Source of the DNA: Actinomycetota bacterium
Lineage (GTDB): Bacteria > Actinomycetota > Actinomycetes > Streptosporangiales > Streptosporangiaceae
Reading direction: 5' to 3'
Assembly (NCBI GenBank): GCA_027313705.1
Contig: DAHVDE010000075.1
Location: 1 to 64,000, forward strand
Length of the DNA: 64,000 nucleotides
Under the pieces are notes generated by a model. It was not told where the DNA came from. It did not search any database and saw nothing but the letters and a program-made list of their open reading frames with translations. Positions 39,222 to 48,151 of the stretch are shown here, piece by piece. The stretch's first letter is position 1. Each line of letters starts with the position of its first letter. The translations under genes and the position numbers were made by a program.

Positions 39222-39722
39222 ATGCGCTGGCCGAGTCGAGAACCCGGGAGCATTCAATGTCGCCGACCCGGCCTGGCTAGCCGGAGGTGGTGGCCGTTCC
39301 TGGCGCCAGCACTCGTGCTCGCGGTCAGTGCCAGCCTCCTGTCGGCCGCAGGCCGGCATCAGTGGGCGCTGTCACTCTTCCGGCAGCCGACTTACTATAC
39401 CGCTCTGTACTTCGGTCACGCATCGGTGCTGCCGAGCGCGCTAGTGCGGGGCCAGAGGATCCCAGTATCTTTCTACGTGCGCAACGAAGAGGGCGGTCCG
39501 GTTGACTACCAATACGTGGTCACCTCAAGTGACGGTATCTACACAGACGTGCTAAAGCAGTCGCGGCGTACCGTCGCTGCGGGCGCTACCTGGAAGGTTT
39601 TCATCAGCGTCAGACCCGGATGCCGCCTGACGCCGTGCCGTATCGAGGTCGCGCTCCCAGGACACCCAGAGAACATCGACTTCCTCATGAGCCTGATCCC
39701 CGGGAGAGCCAAGCATGCGTGA
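39222..39722 (+). CDS. Small membrane-anchored protein with extracytoplasmic beta domain
   Basis: The 166-residue product (ATG 39222, GGAAGGA upstream) has an Arg-rich cytoplasmic start, one transmembrane helix at about 25-45 (PFLAPALVLAVSASLLSAAG) and an extracytoplasmic part of about 110 residues that reads like one Ig/DUF1616-like beta domain: IPVSFYVRNEEGGPVDYQYV, SDGIYTDVL, TWKVFISVRPG with two Cys close together (CRLTPC). The likeness to DUF1616 is an inference from pattern. It opens a four-gene plus-strand operon with a large polytopic membrane protein and a GH39-like protein, so a role in assembly of a surface glycan is plausible. Confidence 0.7.
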   Translation: MRWPSREPGSIQCRRPGLASRRWWPFLAPALVLAVSASLLSAAGRHQWALSLFRQPTYYTALYFGHASVLPSALVRGQRIPVSFYVRNEEGGPVDYQYVVTSSDGIYTDVLKQSRRTVAAGATWKVFISVRPGCRLTPCRIEVALPGHPENIDFLMSLIPGRAKHA

Positions 39723-39790
39723 TCTCGATACCTGCCTGACCGCGATCTTTGCGACCGGGGTGGTTCGGCACTCAAGGCGGGCGTTCGTGC

Positions 39791-42175
39791 GTGGCTGCTG
39801 ACCTGAACCCGCCTGCGACGATCGCCGATACACTGCCAGGCGCGCCGATCGCAGGAAACCCAGCGCCCCGCTGGTTTGACATGTCAAGCCTGGTGACGCT
39901 CGGCCTCGCCGGCTGCGCCAATGCCTTCGTGCTGACCGGCTTCAGTATGCCCTTCCTGGTACCCGCGGTCGGCTTCTGCTTCCTGCTGGTCCAGCCCGTG
40001 TGGCTGCTATACAACACCTCATTCTGGGATCGCCTGCCGAGGATGGAGCGGCTAGGCTACAGCCTCGCGGCGATATTGCTCTTCCTCATGGCGGCAGGAC
40101 TTGCCATGAATGCCGTCCTGCCGCACCTCGGCCTGGCCAGGCCGCTCGATCCGGTTCCTGTCCTCGTCATGTTGGACGTCCTTACCGTCGCGGCCTATTA
40201 CGCGCGACGGCGCTATCCGGCGCAGCGTGTGTCGTCATCGCCCGCATCCGCCCGGGCACCCGAAGGAATACGCCTCGTCGTCGCGGCTGCCCTGCCGGTT
40301 GTGCTGGCCGTGCTTGGCGCGAATCGCCTGAACAACGGCGCCGGCGACCAGGTCAGCCTCGCCGCGCTAATCATCGATGCCATCGTCCTGATATTTCTGC
40401 TGCGCTGGCATAGCCGGATAAGAGAAGAGTTCACTGCCGCGACTTTGTATCTGGTCTCACTGAGCCTGCTGCTCATGACCTCGCTACGCGGCTGGTACAT
40501 CACGGGTCACGACATTCAAACCGAGTATCAGGTATTCCAGCTCACTCTGGCACATGGCCGCTGGAATATCGCGCTCTTCCGCAACGCTTACAACGCCTGT
40601 CTCAGTATCACGATTCTCCCGACGGAGTTCGCGCATCTCGTTCACGTCGCGGACCCGTATATCTACAAGGTTTTCTTTCAGCTTATCTTCGCGGCCTCCA
40701 CGCCTCTCGTCTACACGATCGCTCGTCGCTACTGGCAGGCTCCGGTAGCTATTCTCGCATCTATATATTTCATCAGTTTTCCAACTTTCTTTACGGACAT
40801 GCCGTTCCTTAACCGGCAGGAGATCGCCATAGTTTTCCTGTGCGCAGGACTACTGGCGATCACGAACCACGCATGGAGCCCGCAAAGACGGCGGCTGACC
40901 TTCCTGATCATCGCCGTCGGCGTTGAGGTTTCACACTACTCCACGATGTACCAGCTACTCGCGGTGACACTGGTCAGCTGGCTCGCGCACTGGATATGGA
41001 AAGCACTCCGGAGACCGAGGCCGGCTCGCGCTTCGCATGCCCGGCCACAGCAGTGGGGGAGCATTGATCAGATACTCGGCGCCTGGTCTGTCCTCGCAGT
41101 CTTCCTCATCTGCTTCGCCTGGGGTTATCTGGCGACCCAGACCGCCGGCGCACTCGTGACCGATGCGCGGGCAGCGGTGACCGGCCTGTTCAGCCAGACC
41201 GGCCATCGCTCCGAGAACGTGTCATATACGGTTCTGTTTTTTCATAAGCCGACTCCGCAGCAAATTGTAAACGAATATCAAAATGCCGCCTTTAAGATAA
41301 GGGCGAAAGCTCCTCGTGACGCTTACTTGCCGTCCGGGGATCTTTCCTACTCGCGCCTGCGAGCGGACCCGGAGCCATCGCTGCCGCTGACGGCCGCGGG
41401 CCGGGTTCTTTCCGATATTGGCGTACCCGTAGCCGTGCTGAACGGTGCCATTCGTATCATCGCGGCCGAAGGCGAGCAAATTTTTATAGGAATCGGTCTG
41501 CTTGCGTGCCTTTTCATGCCTGCGCTCAGGCGTCAGATTGGACGGGAATTCTTGTTCCTGGGCATAGGCTGCGCGGCGTTCCTGGTCATCATAACGGTAC
41601 TGCCTGGCCTGTCCGTCGACTACGGGGTCCTCAGAGCGTTCGAGGAATCCTTGATCTTCCTCGGCCCAGTTCTGGTATCCGGATGCATGACGATGTTCCA
41701 TCGCCTTGGCACAATATGGTCGTCAAGGCTGACCTCCGTGCTCTGCCTCGGCATCTTCATCTCAACCACTGGCCTGCTCCCGCAGGTACTAGGTGGTTAT
41801 CCGGCCCAGCTTAGCCTGAATAATAGCGGCCAGTACTATGACAGCTACTACACTCATCCCCAGGAAGTATCTGCCGTCAATTGGCTATCCCACCAGCAGG
41901 GCGTGCTACCGGGCTCGCTCCAGGCAACTTTCTCGCCGGACAGATACTTGTTCACTCAGCCGTCCGACGTGACCGGCGGGCAGTTTATCTCTGACGCCTT
42001 CCCGCCATTGCTCCGGCCGACTGGCTGGGTCATACTCGGCTACGCTGTCGTCCGCTATGACCGCGCCGCGCTCTCATACAGCGGCGACCTGAATTTCTAT
42101 TCATATCCGATGAGTTTTATTCGGAACAGTAAGAATCTGGTATACGACAACGGCGGCGCCGAGGTCTACAGGTGA
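39791..42175 (+). CDS. Large polytopic membrane protein, GT-C/DUF2206-like
   Basis: I prefer GTG 39791 (794 residues; AAGGCGGG about 10 bases upstream) to TTG 39749, which overlaps no known feature of the family. At least 12 hydrophobic helices are predicted. The first extracytoplasmic loop after several helices reads GWYITGHDIQTEYQVFQL, placing Asp/Glu acidic residues where GT-C glycosyltransferases have their catalytic loop; the helix order and the closing soluble domain (SAVNWLSHQQG, PDRYLFTQPSDV) recall DUF2206/PMT-like archaeal and actinobacterial proteins. A lipid-phosphate-sugar-dependent transferase or polymer synthase is a reasonable guess. Codon use is less GC-rich than in the nuo region. 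It is three bases from the next gene. Confidence 0.72.
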   Translation: MAADLNPPATIADTLPGAPIAGNPAPRWFDMSSLVTLGLAGCANAFVLTGFSMPFLVPAVGFCFLLVQPVWLLYNTSFWDRLPRMERLGYSLAAILLFLMAAGLAMNAVLPHLGLARPLDPVPVLVMLDVLTVAAYYARRRYPAQRVSSSPASARAPEGIRLVVAAALPVVLAVLGANRLNNGAGDQVSLAALIIDAIVLIFLLRWHSRIREEFTAATLYLVSLSLLLMTSLRGWYITGHDIQTEYQVFQLTLAHGRWNIALFRNAYNACLSITILPTEFAHLVHVADPYIYKVFFQLIFAASTPLVYTIARRYWQAPVAILASIYFISFPTFFTDMPFLNRQEIAIVFLCAGLLAITNHAWSPQRRRLTFLIIAVGVEVSHYSTMYQLLAVTLVSWLAHWIWKALRRPRPARASHARPQQWGSIDQILGAWSVLAVFLICFAWGYLATQTAGALVTDARAAVTGLFSQTGHRSENVSYTVLFFHKPTPQQIVNEYQNAAFKIRAKAPRDAYLPSGDLSYSRLRADPEPSLPLTAAGRVLSDIGVPVAVLNGAIRIIAAEGEQIFIGIGLLACLFMPALRRQIGREFLFLGIGCAAFLVIITVLPGLSVDYGVLRAFEESLIFLGPVLVSGCMTMFHRLGTIWSSRLTSVLCLGIFISTTGLLPQVLGGYPAQLSLNNSGQYYDSYYTHPQEVSAVNWLSHQQGVLPGSLQATFSPDRYLFTQPSDVTGGQFISDAFPPLLRPTGWVILGYAVVRYDRAALSYSGDLNFYSYPMSFIRNSKNLVYDNGGAEVYR

Positions 42176-42178
42176 GGC

Positions 42179-42748
42179 ATGGGTCCTAACTTCTATCGCG
42201 CGATCGAGGGAACAGCCACCGGTGCCGCGTATTCAGCCGGACTATGCTGGGCAAGCACCTGCCTGGTAGCTGGATTCAGGCCCGCCGACCTTCGCCTTGC
42301 TTACTGGTCGGCGCTACCATATCTGCGCACTGACACATGCGGCATCGCCGCATTCCTTGTCACCGCGGTGTTCCTATGCACCAGCGAGTACCTCCGCTCG
42401 CTCCGGCGGGCTCGTTCCGGCGGGCAGTACGCGCATGACGGCCTCTCCAGCGAGCCGGCGCGGTCCAATCTGGCACTGCTCCTGCTAGCCTTCGCGAAGA
42501 CTGCCGCGGTGCTTTCCACTGGCCTCGTGCTTTACCTCTCCCTTAACTCTGTCACCCATCCAGCTACGCTGAACCTTCAGGCCACGCACCTAATAACGTG
42601 GCCAACCGAAGGCACCCTCCGAGTCGCGGCACTGGCGGTCTGCGCGGTCGCCGCCGGTACCCTGAGATACTCGCGCGCGGCCTGGCCATCACTGACCCCC
42701 GCCCATACTTGGACACTGCCCTCCCGCGATATATCGAAGACGTTCTAA
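42179..42748 (+). CDS. Small polytopic membrane protein of unknown function
   Basis: A 189-residue product with about four to five hydrophobic segments (GAAYSAGLCWASTCLVAGF, CGIAAFLVTAVFLC, NLALLLLAFAKTAAVLSTGLVL, VAALAVCAVAAGTL) and short loops. AGGTGAGG lies before ATG 42179, three bases after the preceding stop, so it is coupled to the GT-C-like gene. I do not recognise the family; it may be a partner subunit of that protein. Confidence 0.6.
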   Translation: MGPNFYRAIEGTATGAAYSAGLCWASTCLVAGFRPADLRLAYWSALPYLRTDTCGIAAFLVTAVFLCTSEYLRSLRRARSGGQYAHDGLSSEPARSNLALLLLAFAKTAAVLSTGLVLYLSLNSVTHPATLNLQATHLITWPTEGTLRVAALAVCAVAAGTLRYSRAAWPSLTPAHTWTLPSRDISKTF

Positions 42749-42757
42749 GGTGGCAAC

Positions 42758-43885
42758 GTGGCGATACGATTTCACAAGGTCCAGATAGTGGCCCTGGCTG
42801 CGGTTCTGCTCGCGGCATGCCTGATCGTCCTGGGTCTGATCCGTCGCTCCGCGCCTCCGGTGAATGCTCCGGACGCGTCGCCGCCGGCTCAGGCCACAGC
42901 TAACCGCCAAGCTCGGCACACTGTTCTAATCGGAATCGCAGATGCAAACCTGCTAAATGAAACAAGCCGGGCACGAGCCAGGGAACTGGCGAGTATGAAG
43001 TCTATTGGCATTGACTCTATCCGACTCGATGTTAATTGGAATTGGGTACAGCACGCCGGCCGGCGGACCTATCACTGGAGTAGTCTCGATTCCGAAATTC
43101 ATGCAGTGCTCGCTGCCCGCATGACCGTCGAGGTCATCATCGACGGTTGCCCGCCGTGGGCAGCCCTCGCCGGTAGCGAGCATGACCCGACGCCACGGCC
43201 GAGGTCGGCAAAGATGTTCGCGGCCTGGGCAAGGCAAGTCGTTCAGCGCTATGCTCCGCAGGGTGTCCGGGACTTCGAGATCTGGAATGAACCCAACGAT
43301 CAGAAGTACTGGCAGCCTAAGGTCAATGCGGCCTTCTACACGAAGATGCTTATAGACTCCTACAAGGCTATCAAGCGGGTCGATCCTCACGCATTCGTGC
43401 TGACCGGAGGACTTGCTCCGGTTGCGAGCAGGGCGGGTAATGAAAGTCCTATAGATTTCCTTCGCGCCCTGTACAAGCATGGCGCAAAGGGCTTCTTCGA
43501 TGCGCTGTCCGTGCATCCCTACACATTCCCTGCACTGCCAGGCACCTATCAGTCCTGGTCCGGCTGGTCACAGATGAACGCCACCAGGCCATCACTGAGA
43601 AGCATCATGCGAAGCCACGGCAATAAGAATATTCCTATCTGGGTTACCGAGTTCGGCGCCCCGTCAGCAGGTCCGCGAGGAGTCGGACTGAGCGGCCAGG
43701 CAGCCGAAGACAGTCAGGCCGTGACTTTGGCCAAGAAGTCAGGCTGGATCGGCGCTATCTACATCGTCTCGTGGAAGGATCTCGGGACGAAGCGCTGGGC
43801 AAATGCTGACTGGTATGGCTTGCTGACCTTCGCCGGGAAAGCGAAGCCATCCTACTGGGCGGTAAAGCTGGCTATCCAGAAGTAG
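42758..43885 (+). CDS. Membrane-anchored glycoside hydrolase, GH39/GH5-like
   Basis: A 375-residue product from GTG 42758 (AAGGTGG upstream). One N-terminal transmembrane helix at about 9-27 anchors an extracytoplasmic TIM-barrel. The clan GH-A acid/base is Glu178 in FEIWNEPN and the nucleophile Glu298 in WVTEFGAPS, both clear. SVHPYTFPALPG matches the barrel strand before the nucleophile. PslG of the Pseudomonas Psl locus is a GH39 enzyme that trims its own polysaccharide; this gene's position at the end of a glycan-assembly operon suggests a similar role, but the substrate is unknown. Confidence 0.82.
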   Translation: MAIRFHKVQIVALAAVLLAACLIVLGLIRRSAPPVNAPDASPPAQATANRQARHTVLIGIADANLLNETSRARARELASMKSIGIDSIRLDVNWNWVQHAGRRTYHWSSLDSEIHAVLAARMTVEVIIDGCPPWAALAGSEHDPTPRPRSAKMFAAWARQVVQRYAPQGVRDFEIWNEPNDQKYWQPKVNAAFYTKMLIDSYKAIKRVDPHAFVLTGGLAPVASRAGNESPIDFLRALYKHGAKGFFDALSVHPYTFPALPGTYQSWSGWSQMNATRPSLRSIMRSHGNKNIPIWVTEFGAPSAGPRGVGLSGQAAEDSQAVTLAKKSGWIGAIYIVSWKDLGTKRWANADWYGLLTFAGKAKPSYWAVKLAIQK

Positions 43886-43896
43886 AAATCTAACTC

Positions 43897-43941
43897 GCCT
43901 GCAGCCAGCCGCACAGCGGAGCCCGGAGAGCGGCTTCAGGC
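43897..43941. terminator. Probable bidirectional terminator hairpin
   Basis: Between the convergent ends at 43885 and 43966, GCCTG (43897-43901) pairs with CAGGC (43937-43941), and GCCGC (43908-43912) with GCGGC (43930-43934), leaving an interrupted stem-loop. No T-run. Confidence 0.45.
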
Positions 43942-43965
43942 TACGTAAGCCGATACCGCGATTAT

Positions 43966-45201
43966 TCAGATCAGCAACGCACTCGCGACACGGTCAGTCA
44001 TCACGTTCCAGTCATATTCGCCGATCCAGTCCTCTACTTCATCCGGTACCTCATCCGGTACCTCATCCGGCGCCTTAGCTCCGGCTAGGTCCCGCTCTGA
44101 GGTACTGGCAAGAAGCTGCCGCACCGCATCGGCAAGTGCCGCCGCAGCCGGCTCGCAGATGACGCTAGATGCCGACCTTGCCACCAGATGCTTAGCGAGA
44201 TTGTCTGGCGCCGAGGTCGTGACGACCGGAAGGCCGCAGGCCAGGGCTTCGAGCACGGCGATACCGAAACCTTCCCTGGCGGACGGGAAGACATAGATTC
44301 TCGCCGCTTTGACGAAGCTATATATTTCCTGCTGCGTCGACACGTCGTGCTGGAAGTCAATTGCCTGCGCTACACCCAGGCGCTGCGCTAGCGAGTGCAG
44401 TGCGTCGCGCTGCGGACCGTCGCCGATAATGCGGCACGTCACAGGAATGCCCGACGCGTGCAGCAACGCGATCGCTTCGATCAGCATGTCTACCCTCTTA
44501 TGCGGAAGCAGCCTGCCGACCAGTACAAGATCAGTGCGCAGCGAATGAGGTGCCGCGGCCTTGACGGCAGCCAGGTCGATACCGTTGGGAGCGACTGTGA
44601 TTGATTCGCGGCCCCGGCGTATCTCTGCGAGCCGTTCAGCCGTCTGCGAAGAAGCCGCTATTATGTGATCAGGCATACGCACGGTTGCCGACTCAATGAG
44701 CGCCGCGACCAGCCCAGCCGGACCTAGGTAATAGCGCCAGTAGGATTTGCCCCATACCTCGTGCCAGGTAACTACGAAGCGCTTACGTTTGAGGGTAGCG
44801 ATCGCACGCAGTATGGGAATCTGCAGAAACGGTATCTGATCGGCCTCAAGAACGTCGAAGTCGTGACGCAGCAGACGGGCACAGGAAAGAGCGAAGAACA
44901 GCGCCTGGCGCAGTGATCGACGATCATGATTATAGAGCGGAAATAGTCGCGAAATGGCGTGAAAAGAAACACCGCCGTCGACTCTGACTGTCGGACCGCT
45001 CCACCAGTGCATGGTAAAGACATGGACTTCGGCGCGACGGGCCAGTCGTTGTGTGAGCTCGTGGCAGCGAGTCTCCTTTCCGCCCCGATGATACGGGTGC
45101 ACTGCGTCGGTCACCATCGCGATGACTGGCTTCCCGCTAGACGGGGCCGAAGGCAGAGGATCGGAGCGCACGACGTCGTTGTCAGTTCGCGGCCCTGGCA
45201 C
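43966..45201 (-). CDS. Glycosyltransferase family 4
   Basis: A 411-residue GT-B enzyme. N-terminal domain with PYHRGGKETRCHELTQRL (nucleotide-loop region of GT4), donor domain with LVLVGRLLPHKRVDMLIEA and SAREGFGIAVLEALACGLPVV carrying the EX7E motif. GTG 45201 has GGAGAAGG upstream, inside the end of the GT2 gene, with which it overlaps by 20 bases, so the two are coupled. Oddity: near the C-terminus a 12-base unit is repeated three times in tandem (PDEV-PDEV-PDEV at residues about 381-392; bases 44039-44075), apparently a recent slippage expansion. Confidence 0.87.
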   Translation of the reverse strand: MPGPRTDNDVVRSDPLPSAPSSGKPVIAMVTDAVHPYHRGGKETRCHELTQRLARRAEVHVFTMHWWSGPTVRVDGGVSFHAISRLFPLYNHDRRSLRQALFFALSCARLLRHDFDVLEADQIPFLQIPILRAIATLKRKRFVVTWHEVWGKSYWRYYLGPAGLVAALIESATVRMPDHIIAASSQTAERLAEIRRGRESITVAPNGIDLAAVKAAAPHSLRTDLVLVGRLLPHKRVDMLIEAIALLHASGIPVTCRIIGDGPQRDALHSLAQRLGVAQAIDFQHDVSTQQEIYSFVKAARIYVFPSAREGFGIAVLEALACGLPVVTTSAPDNLAKHLVARSASSVICEPAAAALADAVRQLLASTSERDLAGAKAPDEVPDEVPDEVEDWIGEYDWNVMTDRVASALLI

Positions 45202-46021
45202 CGGTGCCTTCTCCGTCGGCGTGCATGACCAGCGAGGCGACGTGATTCACCCCGTTATGCGCCGGATCAGGCGAAGTCCAGGTCACCGCCTCGCGCTCGG
45301 CGGGCACACTAGACACCGTCAGCTGCGACTTGCGCCGTAGCCTGACTTGAACAAGAATGCGAAGGCACGCCAGTGCGTCACGCCAGGTGATCTTTTTACC
45401 GTCGGCATGCGTTCTGCCGTAATAGCTAACCGGGACTTCAAATGGCCGAATGCCCTGCCTCAGCAGCGAAGCGGTCAATTCGGTATCCAGTCCGAAGCCC
45501 GTTTCCTTCAGGTTCAGGCTGCGAAATCTACCTAGTGGCACGAGCTTCAGGCAGGTATGGAGATCGCTCAGGTAGGCGTCGAAAAGTATATTCGCGATCC
45601 TGGTAAGGAAGTGATTACCAACCGCATACCGATAACTCTGGTAAACGGTATTATAACCGAAGAGACGGACGCCGTAGACAACTTCGCAGCGCTTGCTAAG
45701 CGCTGGCGCGAGAACCTTGGGGATATCCTCAGCCGCGTACTCGAGATCCGCGTCGAACGGCAAGATGAAAGAGCCGGTCGCCAGATTCGCGGCGGTGCGC
45801 AGCGCCGCGCCCTTCCCCTGGTTCCTGCTGTGCCGGTGTAGCACCAATCGAGGGTCGTTGACCTGACTTAGCAAGATCGAGGTCGCGTCCGTACTTCCGT
45901 CGTCGACAACCACCAGTTCCATCTCGCATGGGTACTGAACGCTGAATATGTCGCGTACTGCTCGCAAGATGGTGCGCTCTTCGTTGAAAGCGCACATGAG
46001 AATCGATACCTTTAGCGGCAT
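45182..46021 (-). CDS. Glycosyltransferase family 2 (dolichyl-phosphate-sugar synthase-like)
   Basis: A GT-A enzyme of 279 residues. SILMCAFNEERTI starts the nucleotide-binding fold, LVVVDDGSTDATS follows, and the DxD metal site is FDADLEYAAED. The C-terminal part (YGVRLFGYNTVYQSYRYAVGN, KETGFGLDTELTA, PVSYYGRTHADGKKI) fits polyprenyl-phosphate-sugar synthases (DPM/ArnC-like without membrane helices). Such an enzyme could supply the lipid-linked sugar for a GT-C transferase like the one at 39791. ATG 46021 has GGGAAG upstream; the gene heads a two-gene unit with the GT4. Confidence 0.87.
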   Translation of the reverse strand: MPLKVSILMCAFNEERTILRAVRDIFSVQYPCEMELVVVDDGSTDATSILLSQVNDPRLVLHRHSRNQGKGAALRTAANLATGSFILPFDADLEYAAEDIPKVLAPALSKRCEVVYGVRLFGYNTVYQSYRYAVGNHFLTRIANILFDAYLSDLHTCLKLVPLGRFRSLNLKETGFGLDTELTASLLRQGIRPFEVPVSYYGRTHADGKKITWRDALACLRILVQVRLRRKSQLTVSSVPAEREAVTWTSPDPAHNGVNHVASLVMHADGEGTGARAAN

Positions 46022-46736
46022 AACTTCCCGCAGGGACCGAGTAGTGAGAGCGGAAGAACCGCCGTGCCCGAGGCCGAGGTCCGCATTCCGCGTGATCCGG
46101 CGGGCGGGAAGATCATTAGCACGGCACAGAGGTCAAGCCAGGACCCGTCTGGCTCATCAATGACAACAACACGCACACCCGGCGCCCCCTCCAACTAAGC
46201 CGGCCCAACCTGCCCTGGACATCAATCGGAGCGAACCATTTGGTAAGCGCGTGATGACGGCTAGGGAGTTAGCTTGCTATTCGTAAGCCTTCTAGGTGCC
46301 CGACGGGCATGTGCTCCCTGTGTAGGCGCTGGCCAGTCTTGCACGTGTTGGAGATGGTGTCAATCGAGTCGGACTGATTGCAACATGAATGTTCACCACC
46401 CTGAGGATGCGCGTGAAGTTTTCTAGCTATGTATAAGATTAGGTGTTTTGTACATTAATCCTTGCTGCTCGTGCCACCACGTCGAGCACGCGCTCAGCGA
46501 GCGGGCAGGGCGGGGCATGGTCCCGTGACAGACCACGGGCTGCCTCGTCGCTGCGCCGTCTGAGTCCGGACGACACTGGCCCCCAAGGATCAGGTCTGTG
46601 TGCACTTATAGCCGTCTATGGCGGTCACGAATATGTTAGAGCAGGCGAAGGAGGTTAAGGATGCACTTCATGCTGAACTGGCTCGATGTTTGAGTGATGG
46701 TTCACACAGCAGTGACCGGGCGGACGTGAGGCAGGC
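46022..46736. other. Long gene-poor region at the boundary between the accessory block and the EPS locus
   Basis: About 700 bases between divergent transcription units with only a doubtful 40-codon frame at its right end. AT-rich patches (near 46430-46460, TGTATAAGATTAGG) and a small hairpin CCCGTG-N6-CACGGG (46522-46539) are visible. Base composition changes from mixed to strongly GC-rich just after it, so it may mark one edge of an acquired block. No integrase, tRNA or repeat supports a mobile element. Confidence 0.5.
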
Positions 46737-46740
46737 GTGA
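46618..46740 (+). CDS. Possible 40-residue protein coupled to the flippase gene
   Basis: A frame from ATG 46618 (or ATG 46633) reads through to TGA 46738-46740, which overlaps the flippase GTG in the GTGA manner typical of coupled genes. The peptide contains a charged helix, MLEQAKEVKDALHAELARC, then a polar tail. Against it: codon third positions are not GC-rich and no good ribosome site precedes 46618. Inside the same stretch a perfect AAGGAGG precedes another ATG (46661) that opens only a 10-codon frame. It may be a leader, a small protein or a remnant. Confidence 0.3.
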   Translation: MAVTNMLEQAKEVKDALHAELARCLSDGSHSSDRADVRQA

Positions 46741-48116
46741 AACTGGCACGGATCCCGCTGGCCGGGCGGCTGCGGGCGGATCAGATGGTGCGCAACTCGG
46801 TGTACCTGATGCTCAGTTCCGGACTCCAGGCGCTGCTCGGCTTCGCGTTCTGGGTTGTCGTCGCCCGCCTGTACAAGACGACCGAAGTCGGCGGCGCGAG
46901 TTCGCTGATCTCCGCTACGACGGTCATCGCGTACCTGGCGCTGTTCGGGCTCAATAGCACGCTGGTCAGGTTCTTGCCGACGGCGGGTAACCGGGATGCC
47001 CTGATCACCGCCGGGCTGCTCGTGGTGGCCGGCGGCGGTGCGGTGATCGGGCTAGGTTACGTGCTGCTCACCCCGGTGATCGCCCCGAAACTGGCCTTTG
47101 TCGACCACCGCCTGCTGCTAGCGGCCGGATTCGTGGTCCTGACCGCGGCCGCCAGCGTGAACCTGCTTACTGACTCGGTGTTCATCGCCTCCCGTCGTGC
47201 GGTCTTCTGCGCGGTCACCGACGGGATCGTGGGCGGCACAAGCAAGATACTCGCGGCAGTGGTGCTGGCCGGTGCCGCGGCCTACGGCGTCTTCGCCGCG
47301 TCGACCGGAGGTTTCGCGTTTTCAGCGGGGGTCAGCGTGGTGCTGATCTTCACGGTACTTCGGTGGCGGCCAAAGCTCACCAATCCGGTACGTACCCTGC
47401 GCCCGCTGCTGCGTTTCTCGACCGCCAACTACGCGGGCAATGTGCTCAACCTGCTGCCGGTGCTCATCGTGCCGCTCATTGTCTATGACCGGCTCGGTCC
47501 TGAAGAAGCGGCCTACTACTTCGTCGCGTACCAGATCGCGACGCTGCTTTACTCGGCGGCTTACGCGGTCGGGCAGAGTTTCCTCGCCGAGGGATCGCAG
47601 GCCGGCGCCGACCGCCGCGCACTGCGCAAGCGCAGCAGGAAAGCGCTGGTCGTGTTGTATCTGCCAGGTGTGGCAGCGGTGGTCCTAGCGGCGCACCTGG
47701 TGCTCGCGGTGTTCGGGCCTTCCTACAGCCGCCATGGCGCCACCGCTTTGGTGCTGCTCGCACTTGGCGCTATTCCCATCGCGGCCTGTAACTGGTCGTG
47801 GACAGCGCTTCGGCTGTCTTCGCACCTGCGAGCGATAGTGCTAAGCAGCGCCGTCTATATGATCGCCATTTGCGGTCTGGCCTGGTACCTCGCCCCGCAC
47901 GGTCTGACCGCGCTTGCCGCCGCCTGGCCGCTTGGCGCATTGCTTGCCGCAGTGGTGTCCTCCGTGGCGGTCGCGGTATTGCGCAACGTCCCGCCCAGGC
48001 ACCGCCGGGTAGCCGGGGATGCGAACGCGGCGGGCGACGAGGAAGAGTGGCCGCCGGCGAGCTGGTTCCGGCCAGAGAAGCCAGAAGTCAAGAAGGGAAG
48101 GCAAAGAACGCGGTGA
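46737..48116 (+). CDS. Polysaccharide flippase (Wzx/MATE-like)
   Basis: A 459-residue integral membrane protein with 12-14 predicted helices of the MOP exporter superfamily: NSVYLMLSSGLQALLGFAFW, RLYKTTEVGGASSLISATTV, the second half after LRPLLRFSTANYAGNVLNLL. The conserved start 'A..F.....RLY....VG..S' is that of lipid-linked oligosaccharide flippases. The start GTG 46737 overlaps a small frame ending at 46740. The C-terminus is hydrophilic and acidic (GDANAAGDEEEWPPASW). A second flippase is encoded at 53624; this one could serve the glycan made by the genes to its left. Confidence 0.85.
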   Translation: MKLARIPLAGRLRADQMVRNSVYLMLSSGLQALLGFAFWVVVARLYKTTEVGGASSLISATTVIAYLALFGLNSTLVRFLPTAGNRDALITAGLLVVAGGGAVIGLGYVLLTPVIAPKLAFVDHRLLLAAGFVVLTAAASVNLLTDSVFIASRRAVFCAVTDGIVGGTSKILAAVVLAGAAAYGVFAASTGGFAFSAGVSVVLIFTVLRWRPKLTNPVRTLRPLLRFSTANYAGNVLNLLPVLIVPLIVYDRLGPEEAAYYFVAYQIATLLYSAAYAVGQSFLAEGSQAGADRRALRKRSRKALVVLYLPGVAAVVLAAHLVLAVFGPSYSRHGATALVLLALGAIPIAACNWSWTALRLSSHLRAIVLSSAVYMIAICGLAWYLAPHGLTALAAAWPLGALLAAVVSSVAVAVLRNVPPRHRRVAGDANAAGDEEEWPPASWFRPEKPEVKKGRQRTR

Positions 48117-48151
48117 CTTCTGCCGCAGTGTCGGAGTCGTGGCGGAACCGG

